Source of the DNA: Mycobacteriales bacterium
Lineage (GTDB): Bacteria > Actinomycetota > Actinomycetes > Mycobacteriales > SCTD01
Direction: 5' to 3'
DNA length: 64,000 bases
NCBI GenBank assembly: GCA_030697205.1
Contig: JAUYQP010000034.1
Coordinates: 110,304-174,303 of the forward strand
The position numbers and the translations under genes are program-made. Position 1 is the first letter of the stretch. Each line of letters opens with the position of its first letter. Shown here piece by piece: positions 8,502 through 17,168 of this stretch. The notes below the pieces were generated by a model, which was given only the letters and a program-made list of their open reading frames with translations, searched no databases and was not told the DNA's origin.

Positions 8502-8695
8502 GTGACAGCGCGCCCGCCGGGCGGCGACGCCCGCATCTAGGTCGCCCGCCATCGCGGCCTGGTCCGCAGCGCCGTGACCCGCGGGGGACGGGTTCGCCGC
8601 GGCGTGAGCTCCTGCACGTCGACGACCTGGCCGAGGCGGTCGGCTAGAAGGCCACGAGCGCACTGGAAGACGGCGTGCGGTCGACAAACGCCTTA
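8502..8695 (+). pseudogene. Decayed second copy of fcl
   Basis: Three blocks align in order with the intact fcl gene. Block 1 (8502-about 8580) matches the first ~26 codons, from GTGAC through CGCATCTA and GGCC, but with an in-frame TAG at the CGCATCTAG site. Block 2 (about 8591-8640) matches the GTGSPRREFLHVDDLAEAV segment, at the DNA level CGCCGCGGCGTGAGCTCCTG. Block 3 (8641-8695) matches the LGWKASIELEDGVRSTYAW region, with GACGGCGTGCGGTCGAC identical. Two internal deletions (about 540 and 190 bp) and stops make it non-functional. It sits directly after gmd, where fcl is usually found. Confidence 0.8.
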
Positions 8696-8721
8696 CATAG
8701 AGCCCTATTCGCAGCTCCGAC

Positions 8722-9486
8722 TCACGCCCCGCGATCTGCGCCGGCCCGCAACTCGCGCACGGCAAAGCCGAGGAACTGGGCGTTGCCGATGAGGTAGCGC
8801 CGCCAGAGGCGGCGGGGCTCGCTCGCGAGGCGATGAACCCATTCGAACCCCGTGCCGCGAAGCCGCTCAGGCGCCTCGCGCTTGAGGCCGGCGAGGAAGT
8901 CGAACGCCGCGCCTACGCCGATCAGGACGGCATCGACGTGGTCCACAAGATGCGCGATCGCGTAGTCCTGCTTAGGGGTGCCCAAACCGACCCAGACGAC
9001 ATCGGCTCCGCTATCGCGGATCTGCTGCCCCCAGGCAGCGAGCCGATCCTTGTCGAGCGCCGCAAACGGCGGCGCGAGCGAGCCGACGATGTGCACTTCG
9101 GGGTTCAGCGCACGCGCCGCCGCCTCCAGACGAGGGAGCACCACATCGTCACCACCAAGGAAGAAGTGACGCAGGCCTGGCTGCAAGAGCATCTGACGCA
9201 TCAGGCTCGGGCCGCGGACAGGGCCGGGGTTGGGCAACTTGGTCTGCCAGTAGCCGAACCAGCCGACCGGGACCCCGTCAGGCAGGTTGTAGGCCCGGTG
9301 CTGCAGCGCTGCGACGTAGTCGGTGTCCTTGCTCGCGAGGGTCAACGTGTAGGCGTTGCAGAGGTGGACAGCCACGCCGTCACGCGCCCTCGCGCGCTCC
9401 GACAGGACATCGACTGCTCTGCCGCGGTCAACGAGCTGCACCTCGACACCGGCGAAGCGGCACGCGGTGACGTCGACCGTGCTCAG
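8722..9486 (-). CDS. WecG/TagA/CpsF-family glycosyltransferase
   Basis: A GT26-type transferase that adds ManNAc, ManNAcA or a related sugar to an undecaprenyl-linked acceptor. Motifs: NAYTLTLASKD, LPDGVPVGWFGYW, RGPSLM, HFFLGGDDVVLPRLE, VWVGLGTPKQD, and GVGAAFDFLAGLKREAPE followed by GTGFEWVHRLASEPRRL. It ends the minus-strand operon with RfbH and the Nudix gene. The start is uncertain: GAGGAGG (9491-9497) points to a CTG at 9486 giving 254 residues, the usual length; a GTG at 9561 gives 279 residues with a poorly conserved-looking extension. Confidence 0.85.
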   Translation of the reverse strand: MSTVDVTACRFAGVEVQLVDRGRAVDVLSERARARDGVAVHLCNAYTLTLASKDTDYVAALQHRAYNLPDGVPVGWFGYWQTKLPNPGPVRGPSLMRQMLLQPGLRHFFLGGDDVVLPRLEAAARALNPEVHIVGSLAPPFAALDKDRLAAWGQQIRDSGADVVWVGLGTPKQDYAIAHLVDHVDAVLIGVGAAFDFLAGLKREAPERLRGTGFEWVHRLASEPRRLWRRYLIGNAQFLGFAVRELRAGADRGA

Positions 9487-9585
9487 CGCCCCTCCTCGTT
9501 GACACAGGTCGGACTGGGCCGCCGACCGTGGTTCGCCACTGTAACGCTCGATCCTGCTCACCGGACGACGCTGGCGCAGCGTCGA

Positions 9586-10206
9586 TCACACCGCCTTGCG
9601 GGCACCCCAGGGAGCGTCGTGGGGGCGCAGCGCGGCACCACCACCCGCGCGGACGGCGTGCGCGGCGAGCAGCCCAGCCACAGTGATGGAGTTCTCGATG
9701 GCACCCGCCAGCACCTGACTGACGGCCTCGTCGAGCGGCAGCCACCCCGTTTCGAGCTCTTGCTCCTCGTGGACGAGCCGTGGGCGCTCGGCGACGGGGA
9801 CGTCCACCAGGTCTCGGGCGAGCAGCACGCGGACGGTCTCGTCGGCCATGCCAGGGCTGGTGAGCAGGTCGGTGAGGGCATGCCAGCTGCCGGCCGTGTA
9901 GCCGCCTTCCTCGAGCAGCTCGCGCTGGCCCGCCTCGAGGGCCGACTCGGTCGTGCTATCGAGCAGGCCGGCCGGGATCTCCCAGAGCCGGCGGCCCACC
10001 GGGTGACGGTACTGCCGGACCAAGAGCACGCGATCGTCGGTATCGAGCGCGACGATCGCCACTGCCCCGGGCAGCTCGACGACATCGCGCTGCGACGTCA
10101 CACCGCCCGGCATCGCCACCTGGTCGGACCTCACACGCAGGACCCGCCCGTCGAAGACCCGCTCGGAACGAACGACGGCGTACCCGTGCTCCGGACCCTG
10201 GGTCAC
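9586..10206 (-). CDS. Nudix hydrolase, ADP-ribose pyrophosphatase-like
   Basis: A 206-residue Nudix enzyme of the ADP-ribose/NDP-sugar pyrophosphatase type. RSERVFDGRVLRVRSDQVAMP, ELPGAVAIVALDTDDRVLLV, RQYRHPVGRRLWEIPAGLLD and the Nudix core ALEAGQRELLEEGGY (RExxEExG glutamates for Mg2+) are clear. It would cleave a nucleoside diphosphate sugar or ADP-ribose to the monophosphates. The GTG start at 10206 lies 1 nt after the rfbH stop, so it is translationally coupled. In this operon it may turn over or proofread CDP-sugar intermediates, or simply be a housekeeping hitchhiker. Confidence 0.85.
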   Translation of the reverse strand: MTQGPEHGYAVVRSERVFDGRVLRVRSDQVAMPGGVTSQRDVVELPGAVAIVALDTDDRVLLVRQYRHPVGRRLWEIPAGLLDSTTESALEAGQRELLEEGGYTAGSWHALTDLLTSPGMADETVRVLLARDLVDVPVAERPRLVHEEQELETGWLPLDEAVSQVLAGAIENSITVAGLLAAHAVRAGGGAALRPHDAPWGARKAV

Positions 10207-10207
10207 A

Positions 10208-11542
10208 TCAGCCCAGGGAGGCGGTCGCGAGCGCGGGGTCCGCCACGAACGCGCGGATGCACTGCACGACGTAGTCGAGCATCTCGTCGGTGAGCCCCGG
10301 GTAGACACCGACCCAGAAGGTCTGGTCGGTGACGATGTCGGCATTGGTCATGTCGCCGACGACCCGGCACTCGATGTTCGCGTAGGCCGGCTGCCGCAGC
10401 AGGTTGCCGCCGAAGAGCTGGCGGGTACCGATCTTCTTCGCGTCGAGGTACTGCACCATGTCGTGGCGCGAGAAGTGGCTGCCCGGCTGGATGGTGATGG
10501 CGAAGCCGAACCAGCTCGGCTCGCTGTGGGGGGTGGCCCTCGGCATGATGAGGCAGTCGAGGTCCTCGAGCCCATCATGCAGCGTCTGCCAGTTGCGGTT
10601 GCGTGCCTTGACGAAGCCCTCGAGCTTGGGCATCTGCGCGAGGCCCACGGCAGCCTGCATGTCGCTGGCCTTGAGGTTGTAGCCGATGTGGCTGTAGGTG
10701 TACTTGTGGTCGTAGCCGAAGGGCAGCGTGCCCAGCTGCCACTGGAAGCGCTTGCCGCAGGTGTCGTCGCACCCGGTCTCGCACCAGCAGTCGCGACCCC
10801 AGTCACGGAAACTCTCGACCAGCCGCTTGAGCTTGGCGCGCTTGATCATGACCGCGCCGCCCTCGCCCATGGTGATGTGGTGGGCAGGGTAGAAGCTCAC
10901 CGTCGACAGGTCACCGAAGGTCCCGGTGAGCTTGCCCTTGTAGCGGGCACCGAGGGCGTCGCAGTTGTCCTCGACGACCCACAGGCCGTGCTCCTTGGCG
11001 AGCTTGGTGACGGCCGCGACGTCGAACGGGTTACCGAGCGTGTGGGCCATCATGATGGCCTTCGTCTTGGGCGAGATGGCATCGGCAAGGCGCTCGGACT
11101 GCACGTCGTAGGTGCCGAGCTCGATGTCGAGGAACACCGGCACGAGGCGGTTCTGGATGATCGGGTTGACCGTGGTCGGGAAGCCGGCCGCGACCGTGAT
11201 CACCTCGTCGCCCGGCTTGAGCCGGCGGTCACCGAGCTGCGGCGAGGTCAGGGCCGACAGGGCCACGAGGTTGGCCGAGGAGCCCGAGTTGACGATGAAG
11301 GTGTCGCGCACGCCGAGGTAGTCGGTGAAGACCTTCTCGAAAGCGGTGGAGAAGCGGCCTGCGGTGAGCCAGAAGTCGAGGCCCGAGTCGACGAGGTAGC
11401 TCATCTCGTCGCCGTCGAAGACCTTGCCCGAGACGGGGACGGGGGACTCCCCCGGCACGAAGGTGCGCTCGGGGAAGGCTTCGCTGTGATACTCCCGGGT
11501 CAGCTGGAGGATCTGCTCACGGAGCTCGGCGGCGCGGGTCAA
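10208..11542 (-). CDS. rfbH: CDP-4-keto-6-deoxy-D-glucose-3-dehydrase (E1), RfbH/DdhC/AscC type
   Basis: A 444-residue PMP-dependent, [2Fe-2S] dehydrase of the DegT fold. [16 protein letters not shown] carries His where aminotransferases have the PLP Lys, the hallmark of E1 dehydrases, and [18 protein letters not shown] is the cysteine-rich cluster region. It removes the C-3 hydroxyl of CDP-4-keto-6-deoxyglucose; a partner reductase (E3, DdhD/AscD) is needed and was not seen in the window. Its substrate would be made by RfbF and RfbG at 22.8-23.6 kb. The TTG start at 11542 has AGGAA upstream; the longer GTG opening at 11617 would overlap the preceding gene. Confidence 0.92.
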   Translation of the reverse strand: MTRAAELREQILQLTREYHSEAFPERTFVPGESPVPVSGKVFDGDEMSYLVDSGLDFWLTAGRFSTAFEKVFTDYLGVRDTFIVNSGSSANLVALSALTSPQLGDRRLKPGDEVITVAAGFPTTVNPIIQNRLVPVFLDIELGTYDVQSERLADAISPKTKAIMMAHTLGNPFDVAAVTKLAKEHGLWVVEDNCDALGARYKGKLTGTFGDLSTVSFYPAHHITMGEGGAVMIKRAKLKRLVESFRDWGRDCWCETGCDDTCGKRFQWQLGTLPFGYDHKYTYSHIGYNLKASDMQAAVGLAQMPKLEGFVKARNRNWQTLHDGLEDLDCLIMPRATPHSEPSWFGFAITIQPGSHFSRHDMVQYLDAKKIGTRQLFGGNLLRQPAYANIECRVVGDMTNADIVTDQTFWVGVYPGLTDEMLDYVVQCIRAFVADPALATASLG

Positions 11543-11591
11543 TGGAGGTTCCTGTTCAGAGTCGCTGATCGGCCGGTCGGGGATAATTGTC

Positions 11592-12431
11592 TCAGACAGC
11601 GGTCGCGACGGCCTCACGCGCGTAGGCAGCGGTGCGCTCGACCTGCGCCCGCAGGTCCCTCGGCTCCACGCCGAGCGCCGCGCACGAGCGTAGCCACGGC
11701 TCCGGGTCGGCGGCGTAGCGGTCGTCGGGCAGCGTCGGGTCGAGCTGGGGCCGCACGATCGGTGAGGTCAGTCCCAGGCACGAGTGGACTGCCTCGGCGA
11801 CATCAGCGGCTTCGACCTCCTCGGTCCCTGCCGTGCCCACGCAGACGTCGGTGCCGGCTGCGGCCACGGCCCAGGCAGCGAGGTCGGTCACGTCGACGTA
11901 GCTGCGGATCACCCGACGGTTGCTCCGCAGCTGCAACGGCTGTCCGCTGAGCCCCTGCTGCACGAGGTCGGTGAGCAGGAACACCTCGGGCTTGGTCGCA
12001 TAGGGCCCACCGACGTTGTAGACCCGTGCGACGGCACACCGTCCGCCTGACGCATCACGCAAGACGTGCTCGTCGAGGCGCTTGAGTGCCGCATACGGGT
12101 TGTCGCGCATCCCGCCGGGCTGCTCGGCAGCTCCCGTACTGGCGTAGAACAGCGCCGGCTGGTGGCGGGCCACGGACTGCAGCACGATGTCGGTGATGGC
12201 GACGTTGGCCGCGACGTAGCGTTCCCAGGAGCCGTCGGCGAGGTGATCGCGCGTCACATAGGCATAGTGCAAGAGGACGTCGTGTGGCACGTCCGGCAGA
12301 TCTTCGAGTGCGAGCACGCCCTCACGGGCGCGCGAACCGAAGCAGACGACGTCGTCGCCGCGCTCCCGCAGGAGTGCGGCGGCAGCCCTCCCGAGCCAGC
12401 CCGTCGCACCTGTGACGGCGTAGCGGACCAC
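11592..12431 (-). CDS. NAD(P)-dependent epimerase/reductase, sugar-nucleotide type
   Basis: A 279-residue extended short-chain dehydrogenase. The start [20 protein letters not shown] is the Rossmann Gly-rich loop; [10 protein letters not shown] and YAALKRLDE supply the Ser/Thr and YxxxK catalytic residues; [13 protein letters not shown] and [15 protein letters not shown] are typical of sugar-nucleotide epimerases and 4-ketoreductases. It lies between the aldolase and rfbH (1-nt overlap at TAGTG with the aldolase, 49 nt before rfbH). A 4-keto reduction finishing a CDP-dideoxy or branched sugar, as in paratose, abequose or yersiniose synthesis, is the most likely role, but the substrate is inferred. 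Confidence 0.8.
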   Translation of the reverse strand: MVRYAVTGATGWLGRAAAALLRERGDDVVCFGSRAREGVLALEDLPDVPHDVLLHYAYVTRDHLADGSWERYVAANVAITDIVLQSVARHQPALFYASTGAAEQPGGMRDNPYAALKRLDEHVLRDASGGRCAVARVYNVGGPYATKPEVFLLTDLVQQGLSGQPLQLRSNRRVIRSYVDVTDLAAWAVAAAGTDVCVGTAGTEEVEAADVAEAVHSCLGLTSPIVRPQLDPTLPDDRYAADPEPWLRSCAALGVEPRDLRAQVERTAAYAREAVATAV

Positions 12432-13249
12432 TACTCGCGAAGCGACGGCGGGAGGAGCCCGCCCCAGCGACCCTCGAGGGCCGACACGCGCTTGTGGTCC
12501 TCGCGCTGCAGCGCGCTGTAGTAGTCGCGCTTGTTGGTCAGCCAGAGCAGCTCGAACTGGATGGCCTCGAGGAAGCCGTCCTCGACCTGCGCCACGCCCA
12601 AGGCGTCCGCGGAGAAGATGACCTTGCGAGTCTCAAAGCGGGTCAGCTTGACCTTCGCGATCTCGCGCAGGGCGGGGATCGAGTCCACCGACACACCGCC
12701 GCCGACCACGAGGTCAAGACCGTTGTCCGCACACAGCTCGGCAATACCGAGGACGTGCTCGGTGACGCGCGGGTCGTTGATGCCGTCGCTGTCGAGACCG
12801 AGCGATCCCGCGAAGTCGCTGCGCCCGAAGACGATGCCGGCCACGCCAGCCGCGCCCGGGCGGCGAGCGAGCTCGACCATCGCCTCACGGTTCTCGTAGC
12901 CCGTGATCGTTTCGACGTTGAACAGGAACTGGGTGTCGATTGCCTCGTCGACCGAGTACGCCTTGTTCTTCGCCGCGATGTACTTCGACAGGGCGAAGGG
13001 GGTCTCGACCATCGGTGCGATGATGTAGTTGACGCCGATCTGCTTGGCCTCGAACAGGTCGCGCAGTGCCTCGCAACCGCCGATCTTGACCGCGAGGCCC
13101 ATGTCGGCCGAGTGCGCGATCTCGACGAGCCGCAGGAGCTCGTCCATGCGGGTGCCCTCGGCCTCGAACTCGGCCTTGACGGAGAGCCAGCCGTACTTCT
13201 CACGGCCCTTGATGAGGATGTCACGCATCTTGCGCTCGGTGGAGTTCAC
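12431..13249 (-). CDS. HpcH/HpaI aldolase/citrate-lyase family protein
   Basis: A 272-residue TIM-barrel protein of the HpcH/HpaI family, which forms or breaks C-C bonds with pyruvate-type or acyl-CoA donors. Recognisable elements are AVKIGGCEALRDLFEA, IIAPMVETPFALSKYIAAK, FNVETITGYENREAM and GIVFGRSDFAGSLGLD, whose Glu and Asp are the usual divalent metal ligands. The GTG start forms a GTGA overlap with the HAD gene, so the two are co-translated. In a CDP-sugar operon with a TPP enzyme it may help build a branched or extended sugar, but no standard dideoxysugar pathway I know of uses it. Confidence 0.8.
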   Translation of the reverse strand: MNSTERKMRDILIKGREKYGWLSVKAEFEAEGTRMDELLRLVEIAHSADMGLAVKIGGCEALRDLFEAKQIGVNYIIAPMVETPFALSKYIAAKNKAYSVDEAIDTQFLFNVETITGYENREAMVELARRPGAAGVAGIVFGRSDFAGSLGLDSDGINDPRVTEHVLGIAELCADNGLDLVVGGGVSVDSIPALREIAKVKLTRFETRKVIFSADALGVAQVEDGFLEAIQFELLWLTNKRDYYSALQREDHKRVSALEGRWGGLLPPSLRE

Positions 13250-13941
13250 CCGGACAGGTTAGCCGTGTCTGCCCCAGTTGGTGAGGCCTCCCCGAAGACG
13301 AGCGCCGCGAGCTGGGTGCTGTCACCGCAGAGCAAGGCACCTGGGACTTGGCGAAGGCCTGCTCCGCCGTAGCCGTAGGCCGCGCCGATGAACGACGTGC
13401 CCGAGTGCGTCGCAGCCTCGAGGTCCTCGACGGTGTCGCCGACGAAGAGCACTTCGGCCGGCACCCAGGCTCGCTGGCCGACGAGCCAGGCCAGCGCGGC
13501 GTCCTTGTCCGGGTGCGTGGGCGGCGAGTCGGGGCTCACCGCGGACGACACCCACCGGTCGAGGCCGTGCAGCGCGAGGATTGCCGCTGTCGGCGTGGAC
13601 GGCTTGTTGGTGACGACGTGGCAGGTCGTCCCGGCGGCGACCAGGGCATCGAGGAGGTCGACCACCCCGGGGTAGACCGTGCAGCGGCGCCAGCCCTCGT
13701 CGTCGTACAGCCGCCGGAAGGCCCGACCCACCTCGACGACGACCTCGGGGCCTGCCTGCGGGAGGCAGCGTTCGAACAGTGCGGGGACCCGCGCGCCGAT
13801 GTGGTCGGCGAACCCGACCAGGTCGTGGCCCGGGGCGGCGACGAGCGCTGCTTCGCGCGCCGCCCACTCGATGCCCGGCCGGGAGTCGACCAGCGTGCCG
13901 TCGAGATCGAAACCGACGGCCGTCCAGCGTGGGCCCGTCAC
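13246..13941 (-). CDS. HAD-family phosphatase (Gph-like)
   Basis: A 231-residue HAD hydrolase. Motif I is GFDLDGTLVDSR with the nucleophile and acid Asp pair; motif II lies in CHVVTNKPSTPT; motif III is the lysine in PDKDAALAWLV; motif IV is VLFVGDTVEDLEAA. The long helical cap after motif I resembles phosphoglycolate phosphatases. It removes phosphate from a small phosphorylated molecule, plausibly an intermediate made or used by the aldolase next to it. It is coupled on both sides by 4-nt GTGA overlaps (13938 and 13249), placing it firmly inside the sugar operon. Confidence 0.88.
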   Translation of the reverse strand: MTGPRWTAVGFDLDGTLVDSRPGIEWAAREAALVAAPGHDLVGFADHIGARVPALFERCLPQAGPEVVVEVGRAFRRLYDDEGWRRCTVYPGVVDLLDALVAAGTTCHVVTNKPSTPTAAILALHGLDRWVSSAVSPDSPPTHPDKDAALAWLVGQRAWVPAEVLFVGDTVEDLEAATHSGTSFIGAAYGYGGAGLRQVPGALLCGDSTQLAALVFGEASPTGADTANLSG

Positions 13942-15719
13942 GCGGGCAGGTGCGGCAGGACCGCCCGGTGAACGTCGTCAGGGAGCTCCGGCGAGTACAG
14001 GTGCAGCGGGTTGGACTCCATGCTCCCCTCCGCGGTCACCCGGCTGGTGATCTTCGGGAAGTAGGTCTGCTCCGGGTCGACCGGCACGACGAACAGCGCC
14101 GGCCCGGGGGCGTCGAAGAGCTCCAGGAAGCCGGGATCGGTCGTCCAGTCGACCGGGAGCACGTAGCTCGGGATGCCGAACGACGACGCGAGCGCCTGCC
14201 AGTCGGGGAAGCCCAGTCCCGTGGCGGTGTCACACCCGAGGTAGGAGCCGCCGAAGTAGTTGCGTTGCGTCATGCGGATCGAGGCGTAGCCCTGGTTGGA
14301 CAGCACGAAGGTCTTCACCGCCAGGCCGTTGACCGCGACGGTCCCGAGCTCCTGGAGGTTCTGCGCGAAGCCGCCGTCACCCTCGGTGTGGATCACCCGA
14401 CGTCCCGGGTGGGCAATGGCGACGCCGATCGCACCGGAGAGGCCGTAACCCATGCTCGCCAGGGACTTGTCGCTGATGATCACCTGGCCAGCGCGCTGCA
14501 GGAACGACTGGTAGAAGACGGTGAAGGCCCCACCACTGGAGCAGGGGACCACGGCGTCGGAAGGCAGCGCGAGCGACGACAGGTCCAGGTAGAAGTCGTA
14601 GGGGTCGATGAAGCCGTCAGCGTGCTTGTTGCCCTCCTCGGACAGCGGCAGGCGCTTGCGTACGTCGTCGGCGAAGGCGAGCCAGCCGTCGGTGTCCAGC
14701 GGGTCGCCCGACACGAGTCCGCGCAGTACCGCGTCAGCGTCGGCCTCGATGCCGAGGTCGACCCGCGGGTGGCCTTTGCTCAGCTCCAGTGGGTCGATGT
14801 CGACCTGGACGACCGTCGCGAGCGGAGCGAAGCCCTGCCAGTTGAAGCCGGTCTGCTGCAGCCCGAGGCGCGTCCCGAGTGCCACCACGAGGTCGGACTG
14901 CTGCAGCAGCACGTTGGCTGAGCGCATACCCCAGGTGTTGGGTCGTCCGAGGTAGGTGCGCGCGTCGGCGTCGACGCGGTCCGCACCGTTGTAGGTCGTC
15001 ATGAGCGGCACACCGCGTTCGACCAGACGGGGTACGCACTCGGCCGCGGCAGCCCGCGACACGCCACCGCCGAGGAGCACGACCGGCCGTTCGGCGGCGT
15101 CGAGCAGCCGCTGCACCTCCTGCACCTGCGCGTCGCTGGGCGTGGCGCGTGCAGGCCGGTCGGCGCGACCGTCGTCGAGATCGGCGGGCCGCACTGGCGC
15201 GCCCTGCGCGTCGAGGCAGAGCTCGATGAAGACCGGGCCCGGACGCGGCCCGGTGCCGGCCAGCACGATCTCCTCGAAGACCCGGCGCGACACGGGGCGC
15301 TCGACGCGCTCGCTGCGGACCGTGATCGGGGCAAGAATGCTGACGCCGTCGATCTCCTGGATCCCGCGCTGGCGCAGGCCGTCGGTGGCGAGGTCCGAGC
15401 TCTTGACCTGCCCGCCCAGCACGAGGAGCTCCCGGCTCTCCGCGAAGGCGCCCGCTACCGCGGTCACGATGTTGGTCAGGCCCGGCCCGGCTGTGACGAG
15501 GGCGAACGCGCGCCCCCGCTCGGCGGACTCGTTGAAGTACTCGACCGCCACACCGGCGGCCACCTCGTGCACGGTCGCCACGCAGGTGAAGCGAGTCCGA
15601 CAGGAGTCGAGCATGTGCATGCTGTTGCCACCGGCCAGGAAGAAGCAGTGGGTGTAACCCAGCTCGACGAGCCAGTCGGCGAGCACATCGGCGTACTTCA
15701 CGGGGTCGGCGTGCTTCAC
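13938..15719 (-). CDS. Thiamine-diphosphate enzyme of the acetohydroxyacid-synthase family (YerE-like candidate)
   Basis: A 593-residue three-domain TPP enzyme. The N-terminal PYR domain has the catalytic Glu in VHEVAAGVAVEYFNE and VTAGPGLTNIV; the middle domain carries RPVVLLGGG; the C-terminal PP domain has EGDGGFAQN and, after about 20 residues, LSNQGYASI. These fit AHAS/YerE-like enzymes that decarboxylate pyruvate and transfer a two-carbon unit. In yersiniose synthesis YerE attaches this unit to a CDP-4-keto-3,6-dideoxyhexose, and the neighbours here include rfbH and a reductase. The GTG start at 15719 has a GGAGA site upstream. It is first in the operon; the exact substrate is inferred. 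Confidence 0.82.
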   Translation of the reverse strand: MKHADPVKYADVLADWLVELGYTHCFFLAGGNSMHMLDSCRTRFTCVATVHEVAAGVAVEYFNESAERGRAFALVTAGPGLTNIVTAVAGAFAESRELLVLGGQVKSSDLATDGLRQRGIQEIDGVSILAPITVRSERVERPVSRRVFEEIVLAGTGPRPGPVFIELCLDAQGAPVRPADLDDGRADRPARATPSDAQVQEVQRLLDAAERPVVLLGGGVSRAAAAECVPRLVERGVPLMTTYNGADRVDADARTYLGRPNTWGMRSANVLLQQSDLVVALGTRLGLQQTGFNWQGFAPLATVVQVDIDPLELSKGHPRVDLGIEADADAVLRGLVSGDPLDTDGWLAFADDVRKRLPLSEEGNKHADGFIDPYDFYLDLSSLALPSDAVVPCSSGGAFTVFYQSFLQRAGQVIISDKSLASMGYGLSGAIGVAIAHPGRRVIHTEGDGGFAQNLQELGTVAVNGLAVKTFVLSNQGYASIRMTQRNYFGGSYLGCDTATGLGFPDWQALASSFGIPSYVLPVDWTTDPGFLELFDAPGPALFVVPVDPEQTYFPKITSRVTAEGSMESNPLHLYSPELPDDVHRAVLPHLPA

Positions 15720-15816
15720 GGAACTCGGTCTCCTGCCAGTCTCTGGCCGCCGTCGAGGGGGCAGCCGACTCGTCCGTCGAGCCTAGGGGAGGCGGGAGCG
15801 GCGCCCGGCCCCGTGC

Positions 15817-15822
15817 AAGACT
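15817..15822 (+). promoter_or_regulatory. -10 element (AAGACT) of the flippase gene
   Basis: AAGACT lies 5 nt before the GTG at 15828, matching the NAGACT-spacer-GTG pattern seen before fcl and the SGNH-like gene. Confidence 0.4.
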
Positions 15823-15827
15823 CGAGC

Positions 15828-17168
15828 GTGAGCCGACCCGTCACCGCCTCGACGGCACACGGTGCGCTGACACCGACGGGGAGAGGTCTCGCACTCGGTT
15901 CGCTGGCGCTGCTGGCAGCGCGCGGCGTGTCCCTCGTCGGCGGCGTCGTGGGGCTCGGGGTGATCTCGCGCGCACTGCCCGAGGAGGACTTCGGGCTGTG
16001 GGTCGTCGTCAGCACCTTGGCGGTCCTCGGCGGGGTCGTCGACGGCGGGCTGACGCAGGCCATGCGCAACAGGCTCTCCCGCCTGGCAAGCCTCGACGAG
16101 CGCGACCACGAGGCGGAGCGGCAGCTCTTCGGGACTGTGCTGCGGGTCATGGGTGTCCTGGCGCTGCTGCTCGCAGGGCTCGTCGTCGTGACGTCCGCAA
16201 CGGTGCCCTGGGGCCAGCTGGTGGGTGCCCAGGGGGGCGACGACGACGCCCGGACCCTTGTGGTCGTGGTGCTCTGCGCCTACCTCCTCGGGGTGCCGCT
16301 CGGGCTCGGGTCGGCCGGTTTCGTCGCCTACCACCAGTCCAGCGCCAAGGGACTCGCCGAGGGCGCGCAGGCCCTTGCTCTGCTGCTCGCCACGTTGGTG
16401 TGCGCGGGTTCCGGACTGCTGGCGCTTGCGGGCGGGTACTTCCTCGTGCTCGACGGGTCCCTGTTCATCGTCCTGCTGCTGTTCGTGCGCAGCCGGGGTT
16501 GGCGGTGGCGGCAGCTCCGCGGCCGGACGTCACGGTCCGAGTTGCGGAGCCTCGTCCGCGAGGGGTCCGGCTTCTGGCTGCTCGCGGCGGCCTCGATCGT
16601 CGTCTTCTCCCTCAACCCGCTGGTCGCCGCGCACGTTCTCGGTGTCACCGAGGCCGGCGAGCTGGGGGCGACTCAGCGGCTGTTCCTGTTCCTCATCACC
16701 CTGCACTTCACCGTGCTCACCCCCCTGTGGTCGGCCTATGCGGCAGCGGCCGAGCGAGGTGAGTGGGAGTGGATAGCGCGGGCGACGCGACGCTCGCTGG
16801 CAGCGACCGTCCTCCTCGTGATCGTAGGCGGCGGGCTTCTTCTGGTGACCGCAGAACCGTTGCTGCGGCTCTGGCTCGGGCGGACCGTCACCGACGGACC
16901 GCTGGTCCTCGCGCTCGTCGCGTGGTTCGGTGTCTACGCGCTCACGAACTGCTTGTCGGTGGTGCTCAACGGGACCGGGCTGGTGGGACAGCAGGCGGCC
17001 TTCGCAGCCGGCGCGGCGGTGCTCACCTGGCCGGTCTGCGCCTGGCTGGGACAGCGTCACGGTCCCTCGGGGATCGTCTGGGGAACGGTGCTGGTCGTAC
17101 TCCCCGGGACCCTTGCCAATGCCGTGCGGGTGAGGCGGCTCCTGGACGTGAAGGTGGAACGCTCATGA
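15828..17168 (+). CDS. Polysaccharide flippase (Wzx-like)
   Basis: A 446-residue membrane protein with about 12-14 hydrophobic segments in the MATE/MOP-flippase arrangement (LGSLALLAARGVSLVGGVVG at the start, then alternating polar loops). It has typical Wzx-like features such as GLGVISRALPEEDFGLWVV, RNRLSRLASLDERDHEAERQ and LGVTEAGELGATQRLFLF. It would flip the undecaprenyl-linked repeat unit to the outer face. GTG 15828 is taken as the start because of the -10 motif 5 nt upstream; an open frame continues back to 15567 but overlaps the divergent TPP gene. The stop overlaps the next gene's ATG (ATGA). Confidence 0.88.
   Translation: MSRPVTASTAHGALTPTGRGLALGSLALLAARGVSLVGGVVGLGVISRALPEEDFGLWVVVSTLAVLGGVVDGGLTQAMRNRLSRLASLDERDHEAERQLFGTVLRVMGVLALLLAGLVVVTSATVPWGQLVGAQGGDDDARTLVVVVLCAYLLGVPLGLGSAGFVAYHQSSAKGLAEGAQALALLLATLVCAGSGLLALAGGYFLVLDGSLFIVLLLFVRSRGWRWRQLRGRTSRSELRSLVREGSGFWLLAAASIVVFSLNPLVAAHVLGVTEAGELGATQRLFLFLITLHFTVLTPLWSAYAAAAERGEWEWIARATRRSLAATVLLVIVGGGLLLVTAEPLLRLWLGRTVTDGPLVLALVAWFGVYALTNCLSVVLNGTGLVGQQAAFAAGAAVLTWPVCAWLGQRHGPSGIVWGTVLVVLPGTLANAVRVRRLLDVKVERS

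Noticed and set aside
8833..10293. Long plus-strand open frame (486 codons) opposite the WecG-like and Nudix genes
   Set aside because: Both underlying minus-strand genes have clear family motifs; the plus frame is low-complexity Arg/Asp/Val-rich sequence, as expected of an antisense frame in high-GC DNA.
10463..11950. Plus-strand open frame (495 codons) opposite rfbH and the reductase gene
   Set aside because: Antisense shadow; RfbH and the reductase on the other strand are unambiguous.
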